Shown here piece after piece: positions 44,301 to 50,752 of a stretch of 64,000 bases of DNA. Every line of letters begins with the position of its first letter. The first letter of the stretch is position 1. The notes below the pieces were generated by a model. That model worked only from the letters and a program-made list of their open reading frames with translations, was not told the DNA's origin and made no database searches. The translations under genes were made by a program, and so were the position numbers. Source of the stretch: Scatosoma sp045613545 (lineage in GTDB: Bacteria; Bacillota; Clostridia; Christensenellales; Borkfalkiaceae); NCBI GenBank assembly GCA_045613545.1, contig JAZLBD010000016.1, positions 20,811 to 84,810 of the forward strand, given 5' to 3'.

Positions 44301-44901
44301 CTCGGAAGAAAAGGTGCATTACGACGAGATGGTCACCCAACGCGACGATATGCAAAAGGCGATCGAAGATTTGACGGAAGCGCTGAATGAAATCCGCGCG
44401 GAAATGCTCAAACTCTTCAACGAGGGATTCGATAAAATCAACGAGAACTTCAAAACCACGTTCAAGGAACTGTTCGGCGGTGGAAGAGCGGAGTTGCAAC
44501 TCGATTACGTGGAAGGGGAAGACCCTCTTGCGGCAGGCGTGGAAATCGTGGCTTGCCCGCCCGGGAAAGTGCTTAAAAAGATCTCCCTCCTTTCGGGTGG
44601 CGAACAAGCGCTTACAGCGATTGCCATTTTGTTTGCAATCTTGAAAGCGCGTCCGATGCCGTTCTGTATCTTGGACGAAATCGAAGCGGCGCTCGACGAC
44701 GCGAACGTGGATCGCTTTGCGTCCTACTTGAAACGTTTCTCGGAGGATACGCAATTTATCGTCATCACGCACAGAAAACCGACGATGAACCAAGCGGATT
44801 CCCTCTTCGGCGTGACGATGCAAGAAAAAGGCGTGTCGAAAATAGTATCCGTCAAACTTTCGGAAGTAGAAACGAAGCTTGGCGCAGGTACGGTTGAATA
44901 A
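41305..44901 (+). CDS. smc: Chromosome segregation protein SMC
   Basis: 1198 aa condensin ATPase. Walker A GPNGCGKSN at 31-39; two long coiled coils (about 170-500 and 690-1020); hinge around 520-680 with GTVADIVHTDQKYEIAVETALGGALQNIV; signature LSGGEQALTAIAILF and Walker B FCILDEIEAALDDANV near the C-terminus. GTG start at 41305 behind GCAGGAG; an earlier in-frame ATG lies inside rnc. Partner genes scpA/scpB are not in the window. Confidence 0.97.
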   Translation: MDLKEIHLVGFKSFADKTTIRFEEGVTCIVGPNGCGKSNVADAVRWVLGEQSAKNLRGGNMQDVIFGGTDIRKPMTYCEVTLVFDNSKRIFDMDCTDVAISRRLYRTSESKYLINEQPCRLKDIVALFHTIGLGKEGYSIIGQGKVQQIMNSRPEDRRLIFEEATGLMVYKSRKQEIERKIADSESNMYIYRQRIDEAERRLGPLEKQAKEAREYHEYTRALKDQEANAYIYRYENAEEEKSKYKTNISSLSDKIISINTKMELVNRSYEDNRLKIASADSELFDLNDKRVELSVGNERKGGELRLAKERIGTYRSQIEGANTFLQGAKLRIGEIDDALSVGEKFRKNGEEEKRKQENDADVLRSNIASLSSKIEVFEKLSDESRENELSDAENLSQIKEKRGTLSARKEALEEKRKELLTAKDKSQDRKDRASAELEAVRADKKKVEKFTLVGTSEINEKTDEMREMQLTVNNFNQELFNANGQLASLRDKLEVYISLKNRFEGYNDTVRRLLSLAKTNPDLSRRIRGTVADIVHTDQKYEIAVETALGGALQNIVTANSDDAAYLIEYLKKTRGGRAVFLPVTSMRPRPNTRESERAVSERGAVGLATEIVRYDDAYYNVVSYLLGNTLICDTIASANVIAKKYGNSFRIVTLDGDIVQTSGAMAGGSHQKTASTFLSGERNIQECKENIAKKEKYIEKLKMAIADAEKARVQAEEDVEELRRKYQSANSELVVLEQREVALVKLIAEAEEDIAVYNEALGELDMTMTALKQEEEYSNKSEEELMTLRKDAKEALLTQKSQCERYKEELAQKSEQLRQLELAYASLLSSIERSREEEERLTAEKGDLIQKSIAMEEQLSSAKEQLSILEVEAEEKELTEEEEKALQEIVDRIAEISKMKEELNQKQLALEEERNLLQEDLQKQTDKRYKCEIEISKIDTNLENMRTRMEEAYGLDYEGCLPLRSENFDIGEAMNTISVLKRKITLLGDVNPNAEQDFSEEKVHYDEMVTQRDDMQKAIEDLTEALNEIRAEMLKLFNEGFDKINENFKTTFKELFGGGRAELQLDYVEGEDPLAAGVEIVACPPGKVLKKISLLSGGEQALTAIAILFAILKARPMPFCILDEIEAALDDANVDRFASYLKRFSEDTQFIVITHRKPTMNQADSLFGVTMQEKGVSKIVSVKLSEVETKLGAGTVE

Positions 44902-44913
44902 AAAAAAGCAAAG

Positions 44914-44939
44914 AGCGGTCAAAGTTTCCTTTGACCGCT
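44914..44939 (+). repeat. Inverted repeat between smc and ftsY
   Basis: Perfect 11-bp arms (44914-44924, 44929-44939) with a TTTC loop and no T tract, so more likely an RNA-stability or pausing hairpin than a terminator. Confidence 0.6.
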
Positions 44940-44965
44940 TGATAAATCAAAAAAAGGAAAGAAGT

Positions 44966-45862
44966 ATGGGTGTATTTTCAAAACTGCTCGGCGTTTGGAA
45001 GTCGGCGAAAGATAGCTTGGGCGAAAAGATGCGCTTGCTATTTGCCAAAAACAAGCTCGGCAATGAATTTTACGACGAACTCGAAGAAATTTTAATTTCC
45101 TCGGACGTTTCGGTGACGACGTCGATCGAGGTAGTGGAAAGGGTAAAACAGCGCGCGATCGGAGAAAAGGTGAAAGACCAAGCGTACGTTATCGAGCTTT
45201 TGCGCGAGGCGTTGACGGAAATTTTGCAAGAGGCGGAAGTCGAAGAGCTTTCCTATCCTTGCGTGATTATGCTCGTCGGCGTGAACGGGGTGGGAAAAAC
45301 AACCACGATCGGAAAACTTGCGCATTATTTCTTGTCGATGGGTAAAAGCGTGACGGTGGCGGCGGCGGACACCTTCCGCGCGGCGGCAAGCGAACAGCTC
45401 GCCGTGTGGGCGGATCGGGCGAAAGTGCGGATCGTCAAACACGAAGAGGGTAGCGATCCGTCGGCGGTCGTGTTCGACGCTGTGAAATCGGCGAAAGCGA
45501 AAGGTACGGACGTGCTGATTATCGACACGGCTGGACGTTTGCACGTAAAAGATAATTTAATGAAAGAGCTTCAAAAAATGGAACGAGTCGTCGATCGGGA
45601 ATACCCCGAGGCGGACTTTTTGAAACTGCTTGTCCTCGACGCGACGACGGGGCAAAACGCCGTCAGTCAAGCGCGCAGTTTCGACGAGGCGATCGAGCTG
45701 GACGGCTTGGTTCTCACCAAGCACGACGGCACGGCAAAAGGGGGATTCGTGTTCTCTTTAGCAGGAGAACTTACTCTGCCCGTACTCTACGTAGGGGTTG
45801 GCGAAAAGATGGAAGATTTAGCCCCCTTCTCTTCCGAGGATTTCGTGCAATCAATATTGTGA
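44966..45862 (+). CDS. ftsY: Signal recognition particle receptor FtsY
   Basis: 298 aa NG-domain GTPase; it lacks the long acidic A domain of E. coli, as usual in Bacillota. P-loop GVNGVGKTTTIGKLAH, ADTFRAAASEQL, DTAGRLH, TKHDGTAKGG and the C-terminal GVGEKMEDLAPF. Start set at 44966, with GGAAAGAAG upstream. Co-transcribed with smc as in relatives. Confidence 0.97.
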   Translation: MGVFSKLLGVWKSAKDSLGEKMRLLFAKNKLGNEFYDELEEILISSDVSVTTSIEVVERVKQRAIGEKVKDQAYVIELLREALTEILQEAEVEELSYPCVIMLVGVNGVGKTTTIGKLAHYFLSMGKSVTVAAADTFRAAASEQLAVWADRAKVRIVKHEEGSDPSAVVFDAVKSAKAKGTDVLIIDTAGRLHVKDNLMKELQKMERVVDREYPEADFLKLLVLDATTGQNAVSQARSFDEAIELDGLVLTKHDGTAKGGFVFSLAGELTLPVLYVGVGEKMEDLAPFSSEDFVQSIL

Positions 45863-45915
45863 CGGCGTAGGCAGGTACGAGACCAATTGGCTTATATAGC
45901 GATCGAGGTATTTCT

Positions 45916-46590
45916 ATGAGAGTGGACATTTTAACCTTATTTCCCGAGATGTTTTCGGCGATGCAACAAAGTATTTTAGGCAGAGCACAAAAGTCGGGAA
46001 AGATACAAATCAATATCGTGAATATTCGCGACTACACCGAGGATAAGCACCTCAAATGCGACGACTATCCGTTCGGAGGCGGTGCGGGTATGGTGATGAT
46101 GCCCCAACCGATCGGAAGCGCGATCGAGGCGATGGATCCAGAGCATAAAGCCCACCGTATCTATATGTCGCCCAAGGGGAAAACCCTCTCGCAACAAAAG
46201 GTGTTCGAGTTGGTGGAAAAGGAGCATTTGATTTTGCTTTGCGGACATTATGAGGGAGTGGATCAACGGGTGATCGACCTATTTATCGACGAGGAAATTT
46301 CCATCGGTGATTACGTGCTTACGGGCGGGGAGCTCCCTGCCATGGTGCTTGCCGATTGCGTTTCGCGATACGTGGACGGAGTGATTTCTTCCTCGTCGCT
46401 CATCGACGAGAGTTTTTCGGATAATATGCTCGAATATCCGCAATACACCCGCCCGCAGGAATATAAAGGACTTTGCGTTCCGGAAGTTTTGCGCAGTGGC
46501 GATCATAAAAAGGTGGACGCTTGGCGTAGGGAACAAGCCCTCCTTATTACGAAGAAAAAACGTCCCGACTTGCTTGAAAAGAGGAGATAA
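45916..46590 (+). CDS. trmD: tRNA (guanine37-N1)-methyltransferase
   Basis: 224 aa SPOUT enzyme. N-terminal DILTLFPEMFSAMQQSILGRA; trefoil-knot segments LLCGHYEGVDQRV and ISIGDYVLTGGELPAMVLAD; C-terminal EYPQYTRPQEYKG. Prevents frameshifting by m1G37. It is normally next to rimM; here it follows ftsY and precedes rbgA without rplS between. Confidence 0.97.
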   Translation: MRVDILTLFPEMFSAMQQSILGRAQKSGKIQINIVNIRDYTEDKHLKCDDYPFGGGAGMVMMPQPIGSAIEAMDPEHKAHRIYMSPKGKTLSQQKVFELVEKEHLILLCGHYEGVDQRVIDLFIDEEISIGDYVLTGGELPAMVLADCVSRYVDGVISSSSLIDESFSDNMLEYPQYTRPQEYKGLCVPEVLRSGDHKKVDAWRREQALLITKKKRPDLLEKRR

Positions 46591-46591
46591 A

Positions 46592-47452
46592 ATGTCAAAG
46601 ACGATTCAATGGTTCCCAGGGCATATGACCAAAGCGATGCGTGAAATGGAAGAAAAGCGTTCGCTTTGCGACGGCGTAATCTACGTGTTGGACGCGCGCG
46701 CGCCCGTGGCTACCTTTAATAAAAACTTAAAAAAACTCTTTGCGGGGAAACCGATTTTATATCTTCTCAACAAAGGAGATCTTGCGGATAAAAAAACGGA
46801 CGGATTCGTCCGCCTCATTGAAAAAAACGGGGGACTTTGCGTGAAGTGTAATTCCCTCGACGGCTCGGCAAAACGATTGATTACCCAAAAACTCGAAAAG
46901 ATCGTTGAAGAGAAAAAGGACCGCGCCGAAGCCAAGGGGCTCACGCGGACGTTCCGCTTTTTGGTAGCGGGAATCCCGAATACGGGAAAGAGTACCGTCG
47001 TCAACCTCCTCGGTGGACAAAAACGCGCCAAAACGGGGGATAAGGCGGGCGTGACGAGAGACGTAAGATGGATTCGTTGCGGATCGTTCGATTTGCTCGA
47101 TACTCCAGGCACGATGCCCCCCTCTTTTGACAATCAGCATTTGGCAAGGCATCTAGCGTATATCGGTAGCATCAACGACGATATTTTGGATATAGACGAT
47201 ATCGCGTTGGAGCTTTTGAGCGAGCTTTCGAGTCTCTATCCACAGTATTTGACCGATCGCTACGGCATCGCGGATTTTTCCGATAAAGTGGAAATGCTGG
47301 AAACCCTCTGTCGCCGTCGTGGATTCGTGATGCGTGGAGGGGACTACGATTACGAGCGAGGCGCAAAGGCGCTCATTGACGATTTTAGAAAAGGCAGGCT
47401 TGGAAAGGTGTCTTTAGAGGACCCTGCAAACTATCAAAGTTTTTCCTTTTAA
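46592..47452 (+). CDS. rbgA: Ribosome biogenesis GTPase RbgA (YlqF)
   Basis: 286 aa circularly permuted GTPase needed for late 50S assembly. G-motifs in permuted order: LLNKGDLAD (G4), then GIPNTGKSTVVNLL (G1) and DTPGTMPP (G3). N-terminal IQWFPGHMTKAMREM is diagnostic. Start at 46592 behind GAGGAG. rnhB follows as in Bacillus. Confidence 0.96.
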   Translation: MSKTIQWFPGHMTKAMREMEEKRSLCDGVIYVLDARAPVATFNKNLKKLFAGKPILYLLNKGDLADKKTDGFVRLIEKNGGLCVKCNSLDGSAKRLITQKLEKIVEEKKDRAEAKGLTRTFRFLVAGIPNTGKSTVVNLLGGQKRAKTGDKAGVTRDVRWIRCGSFDLLDTPGTMPPSFDNQHLARHLAYIGSINDDILDIDDIALELLSELSSLYPQYLTDRYGIADFSDKVEMLETLCRRRGFVMRGGDYDYERGAKALIDDFRKGRLGKVSLEDPANYQSFSF

Positions 47453-47463
47453 GGAGGAAACGT

Positions 47464-48087
47464 ATGGCGAAAAAAGAAGTAAATCCGATCGAAAAATTGA
47501 CCTTTGAACGGGCGTTGCAAGAAAAAGGATATTCCCGCATAGCAGGAGTGGACGAAGTGGGCAGAGGCCCTTTGGCAGGTCCCGTCGTTTGCGCCGCCGT
47601 GATTATGCCACTTGGCGAAGAAGATTTGCTTTTGGGGGTGGACGATAGCAAAAAGCTTTCGATAAAAAAACGGGAAGAGCTTGCGGAAAAGATCAAGCAA
47701 AAAGCGCTTTGCTATGCGATCGTGGAAGTGGACGAAAAGACCATCGACGAAGTGAATATATTGCAAGCGACGAGAAGGGGTATGCGCGAGGCGATAGAAA
47801 GTCTTTCTCTTCCTCCCAACGTCGTTTTGACGGACGGAAATATGACGTTGGATATCCCGTTTCCACAAAAGAGTATCGTTCACGGCGACGCCCTGTCCTA
47901 TTCGATCGGCGCGGCGAGTATCATCGCCAAAGTCTATCGGGACAAGCTCATGGACGAATACGCAAAGACCTACCCCACGTACGGGTTTGAAAAGAATAAG
48001 GGGTATGGAACGGCAGAGCATATACAAGGGATTAAGGAGTACGGATTATGCCCCATTCATCGCAGGACGTTCACAAAAAAGTTTTAG
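47464..48087 (+). CDS. rnhB: Ribonuclease HII
   Basis: 207 aa. Catalytic acids in GVDEVGRGPLAGPVVCAA (first Asp and Glu) and VVLTDGNM, plus DALSYSIGAASIIAKVYRDKLM. Cuts RNA in RNA-DNA hybrids and at single ribonucleotides. Its 3' end overlaps yraN by 40 bases. Confidence 0.97.
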   Translation: MAKKEVNPIEKLTFERALQEKGYSRIAGVDEVGRGPLAGPVVCAAVIMPLGEEDLLLGVDDSKKLSIKKREELAEKIKQKALCYAIVEVDEKTIDEVNILQATRRGMREAIESLSLPPNVVLTDGNMTLDIPFPQKSIVHGDALSYSIGAASIIAKVYRDKLMDEYAKTYPTYGFEKNKGYGTAEHIQGIKEYGLCPIHRRTFTKKF

Positions 48088-48407
48088 GGAAAAAAGGGGA
48101 GAAGCTTGCTTGCGAATTTTTGAAAAAGAAAAAATATAAACTTCTCGAAAAGAACTATCGCACTCCGTTCGGCGAGGCGGATATTATCGCGCAGGATAGG
48201 GAATGGGTGGTGTTTATTGAAGTAAAAACGCGCACGAGCGACTCCTTTGGCGTGCCTGCGGAAGCGGTGACAAGGCAAAAACGGGAAAGATATCGCAAAA
48301 TCGCCAAGTGCTATTGGCTGGAAAAAGGCGTAGAGCCAAACGCCCGCTTCGACGTGATTGAAGTTTGGGCAGACGGGCGAGTCGAACACATCGAAAACGC
48401 CTTTTGA
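48048..48407 (+). CDS. yraN: YraN-family (UPF0102) endonuclease-like protein
   Basis: 119 aa restriction-endonuclease-like fold. GKKGEKLACEFLKKKKYKLLEKNYRTPFGEADIIAQD and FIEVKTRTS show the D-x(n)-E-x-K core. Commonly next to rnhB. The start at 48048 is inside rnhB but has AAGGAG correctly spaced, so the 40-base overlap is credible. Confidence 0.93.
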   Translation: MPHSSQDVHKKVLGKKGEKLACEFLKKKKYKLLEKNYRTPFGEADIIAQDREWVVFIEVKTRTSDSFGVPAEAVTRQKRERYRKIAKCYWLEKGVEPNARFDVIEVWADGRVEHIENAF

Positions 48408-48412
48408 TTTTG

Positions 48413-48441
48413 TGCAAAATGAAAGATATTTTGCATTTTTT
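48413..48441 (+). terminator. Intrinsic terminator after yraN
   Basis: TGCAAAAT (48413-48420) with ATTTTGCA (48428-48435) and six T. Confidence 0.8.
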
Positions 48442-48489
48442 GATAATTTATAACAAAATATGAGAAAAAATTTTTCTTTTCGATAAATA

Positions 48490-48518
48490 TTGACAGTATT
48501 TTTCTTTTATGATATAAT
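48490..48518 (+). promoter_or_regulatory. Perfect sigma-A promoter for xpt
   Basis: TTGACA (48490-48495), 17-base spacer, TATAAT (48513-48518). Confidence 0.95.
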
Positions 48519-48525
48519 GAAAATA

Positions 48526-48570
48526 GGTTTTAAGTTATGGGCAAATGCGATTGTTCTACCCCTTGAAACC
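48526..48570 (+). ncRNA. Unassigned hairpin domain at the 5' end of the xpt leader
   Basis: GGTTTTAAG (48526-48534) pairs with CTTGAAACC (48562-48570) over 9 bp with one wobble, right at the expected transcription start. Inside are GGG/CCC and CAA/TTG pairs around a small loop. It precedes the guanine aptamer and matches no riboswitch class I can name. Confidence 0.6.
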
Positions 48571-48595
48571 AAATTGTTTTTTATAGGAAAAAAGA

Positions 48596-48661
48596 CCGAT
48601 ATAAGCTTCCATATATATGGCGGAAGCGTCTCTACCGCAGTGCCTAACGTGCGACTATTGG
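48596..48661 (+). promoter_or_regulatory. Guanine-type purine riboswitch controlling xpt
   Basis: P1 CCGATA/TATTGG (48596-48601 with 48656-48661), P2 GCTTCC/GGAAGC with ATATGG in its loop, junction GTCTCTACC, P3 with CCTAAC in the loop, and GACTAT before P1 closes. The C of GACTAT is the position that selects guanine or hypoxanthine (T there would mean adenine). P3 is short, about 4 bp. Confidence 0.9.
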
Positions 48662-48692
48662 CAAACCTTTTTTAAGATTGCATTGTGTTTAG

Positions 48693-48723
48693 AGGCGAAA
48701 AATTCGGTTTTTTCGCCTTTTTT
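48693..48723 (+). terminator. Terminator of the xpt guanine riboswitch
   Basis: AGGCGAAAAA (48693-48702) pairs with TTTTTTCGCCT (48708-48718), then six T, 15 bases before the xpt ATG. Fits an OFF switch. Confidence 0.88.
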
Positions 48724-48737
48724 CATTGGGACGAGAG

Positions 48738-49319
48738 ATGAAAGCATTAGAAGAAAAAATCAAAAGAGAGGGGACGGTGCTCCCCGGCCACGTATTGAAG
48801 GTGGGAAGTTTCTTAAACCAAAGAGTGGACACCATATTCCTTGCAAAAATGGCAAAGGAAACGAAACGGCTGTTCAAGGGGATAAAGATCACGAAAGTCC
48901 TCACCGTGGAAGCGAGCGGAATCGCGTTTGCAACGGCGGTTGCGATGGCGTTGAAAGTGCCTATGGTGTTTGCGAAAAAACACCCCTCGGCGAACGTTTC
49001 CGGCGAGCAATATTTTTCGCCCGTATATTCCTTTACCCATAAAACGACGTACGATATCGCCGTTAGTAAAGAATATATTTCTTCGGACGATTGCATTTTG
49101 ATCACCGACGACTTCTTGGCGAACGGGAACGCGATCAAAGGTCTTATCGATATTGTCCATCAAGCGGGCGCGACGGTGGCGGGTTGTTGCGCGGAAATCG
49201 AAAAAGGATTCCAAGGCGGTGGCGACGAGATCCGCAAAATGGGCTATAAAATGGAATCGCTCGCGATCGTGGAAAATATGTCGGATACGGAAATCGAATT
49301 CCGTGGCGAAAAGAAGTAA
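48738..49319 (+). CDS. xpt: Xanthine phosphoribosyltransferase
   Basis: 193 aa. Salvages xanthine with PRPP to XMP. Very like B. subtilis Xpt: KALEEKIKREGTVLPGHVLKVGSFLNQRVD at the start, VEASGIAFATAVAMALKVPMVFAKK, PRPP-binding ILITDDFLANGNAIKGL, and EKGFQGGGDEIRKMGYKMESLA. ATG at 48738 chosen over the TTG at 48726 because the protein start then matches relatives. Under the guanine riboswitch; a nucleoside importer operon follows. Confidence 0.96.
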   Translation: MKALEEKIKREGTVLPGHVLKVGSFLNQRVDTIFLAKMAKETKRLFKGIKITKVLTVEASGIAFATAVAMALKVPMVFAKKHPSANVSGEQYFSPVYSFTHKTTYDIAVSKEYISSDDCILITDDFLANGNAIKGLIDIVHQAGATVAGCCAEIEKGFQGGGDEIRKMGYKMESLAIVENMSDTEIEFRGEKK

Positions 49320-49355
49320 GTTCGACCGACCCTATTGCAAAAGAAAAAATTTTTA

Positions 49356-49389
49356 GTTCGCATACCAAAAAAATAACAACTATGCGAAC
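49356..49389 (+). repeat. Inverted repeat before the nucleoside-binding lipoprotein gene
   Basis: GTTCGCATA (49356-49364) and TATGCGAAC (49381-49389), perfect 9 bp with 16 bases between; its right arm nearly touches the GAAGGAG ribosome site. Could be an operator or a translation-affecting hairpin. Confidence 0.55.
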
Positions 49390-49404
49390 GAAGGAGATAA
49401 TTTT

Positions 49405-50619
49405 ATGAAGAAACTCGTATCTTTGGCTCTTTCTGCCGTTATGGCGCTCGGCGTAGGCGCAAGTCTTGCTTCTTGCGGTGAAAAGGATCCCGTTGTTGCT
49501 CTTATCGCTTTGCACGACGACAACTCGACCTATGACAAGAACTTCATCGACGCGTTCAAAGAAGCTTGCGCAAACAAGGGTCTCACGAAGAAGAACTACA
49601 CGATCGTGACGGGTATCCCCGAATCCGAAGAATGCTACAACACGGCAGTTGACCTTGCAGAAGAAGGTTACAAAGGCATTTTCGCTGACTCGTTCGGTCA
49701 CGAATCGCACATGATTCACGCTGCGGAAGAATATCCCGACGTTGAATTCTGCCACGCAACGGGTACGCAAGCGCACACGGCAGGTCTTGACAACTTCCAC
49801 AACGCATTCGCTTCCATCTACGAAGGTAGATACCTCGCAGGCGTTGCAGCAGGTTTGAAACTTAACGAAATGATCGAAAACGAAGAAATTACCGCAAACC
49901 AAGCGAAGATGGGCTACGTTGGTGCGTTCACGTTCGCAGAAGTTATCTCCGGTTATACTTCTTTCTATCTCGGCGCTAAATCGGTTTGCCCCTCCGTCAC
50001 GATGGAAGTGCAATTCACCGGTTCTTGGTATGATGAAACGGCCGAAAAAGCAGCTGCTGAAAGATTGATCAGCGACGGCGCAGTTCTCGTTTCTCAACAC
50101 GCTGACTCGATGGGCGCTCCCACCGCTTGTGAAAATGCTGGCGTTCCCAACGTTTCCTACAACGGTTCTACCGAACACGCTTGCCCGAACACCTTCATCG
50201 TATCTTCGAGAATCAACTGGGTTCCTTACTTCGAACTTATGATCGACGGCGTTATGAAGGGTACGGAAATCCCCACCGACTACACCGGTTCGATCGCTAC
50301 GAACTCCGTTGTGTTGACCGATCTTGGCGCGAACGCTCCCGCAGCAGGCACGCAAGAGGTTTTGGACGCAGTGAAAGCTCAGTTGGTTGCTGGTACCCTC
50401 CACGTATTCGATTTGAGCACCTTCACGGTTGGTGGCAACCCCATTTCTGAAGACCATATGGCTGACGTTGATACGGATCCCGCATACACGCCCGATACGG
50501 TCGTTATTAAGACGGCTGCAGACGTGAAATATTTTGCTGAATCCGCAACCGAATTCCGTTCCGGCCCTTACTTCGATTTGAGAATCGACGGTATCGAGTT
50601 GTATAACGAAATGTATTAA
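49405..50619 (+). CDS. BMP-family nucleoside-binding lipoprotein
   Basis: 404 aa substrate-binding protein of an ABC importer. Lipobox SLASC, lipidated Cys24. Bmp/PnrA-type fold: VALIALHDDNSTYDKNFIDAFKEAC, the GIFADSFGHESHM loop, GRYLAGVAAGLKL, MGYVGAFTFAEVISGYTSFYLGAK and VSQHADSMGAPTACE. Such proteins bind purine nucleosides. Codon use is highly expressed-like. Located after xpt and before the ATPase and two permeases, with a hairpin between it and the ATPase gene. Confidence 0.92.
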   Translation: MKKLVSLALSAVMALGVGASLASCGEKDPVVALIALHDDNSTYDKNFIDAFKEACANKGLTKKNYTIVTGIPESEECYNTAVDLAEEGYKGIFADSFGHESHMIHAAEEYPDVEFCHATGTQAHTAGLDNFHNAFASIYEGRYLAGVAAGLKLNEMIENEEITANQAKMGYVGAFTFAEVISGYTSFYLGAKSVCPSVTMEVQFTGSWYDETAEKAAAERLISDGAVLVSQHADSMGAPTACENAGVPNVSYNGSTEHACPNTFIVSSRINWVPYFELMIDGVMKGTEIPTDYTGSIATNSVVLTDLGANAPAAGTQEVLDAVKAQLVAGTLHVFDLSTFTVGGNPISEDHMADVDTDPAYTPDTVVIKTAADVKYFAESATEFRSGPYFDLRIDGIELYNEMY

Positions 50620-50666
50620 TTATAGCGTTGCTACATAGCAACACTACATAAAAGATAAGAGAATAT

Positions 50667-50691
50667 AAGCGGAGAATTTTTCTCCGCTTTA
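50667..50691 (+). terminator. Intercistronic hairpin after the binding-protein gene
   Basis: AAGCGGAGAA (50667-50676) and TTCTCCGCTT (50680-50689), short T tail. Likely gives more binding protein than membrane subunits. Confidence 0.7.
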
Positions 50692-50752
50692 TCCTCTTTA
50701 TAATAAGGAAAAACGAAACACAAAAAAGAAAGAACTTTCGGAGGTATTTTTT

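Noticed and set aside
48526..48590. TPP-like ACCCCTTGAAACC stretch in the xpt leader
   Set aside because: No CTGAGA and no TAAT-containing arm; the resemblance is by chance.
49144..50457. Long open frame on the minus strand opposite the 3' end of xpt and the nucleoside-binding lipoprotein gene (437 codons)
   Set aside because: Shadow of two well-supported plus-strand genes; no ribosome site and an unnatural composition rich in Arg, Cys and Phe.
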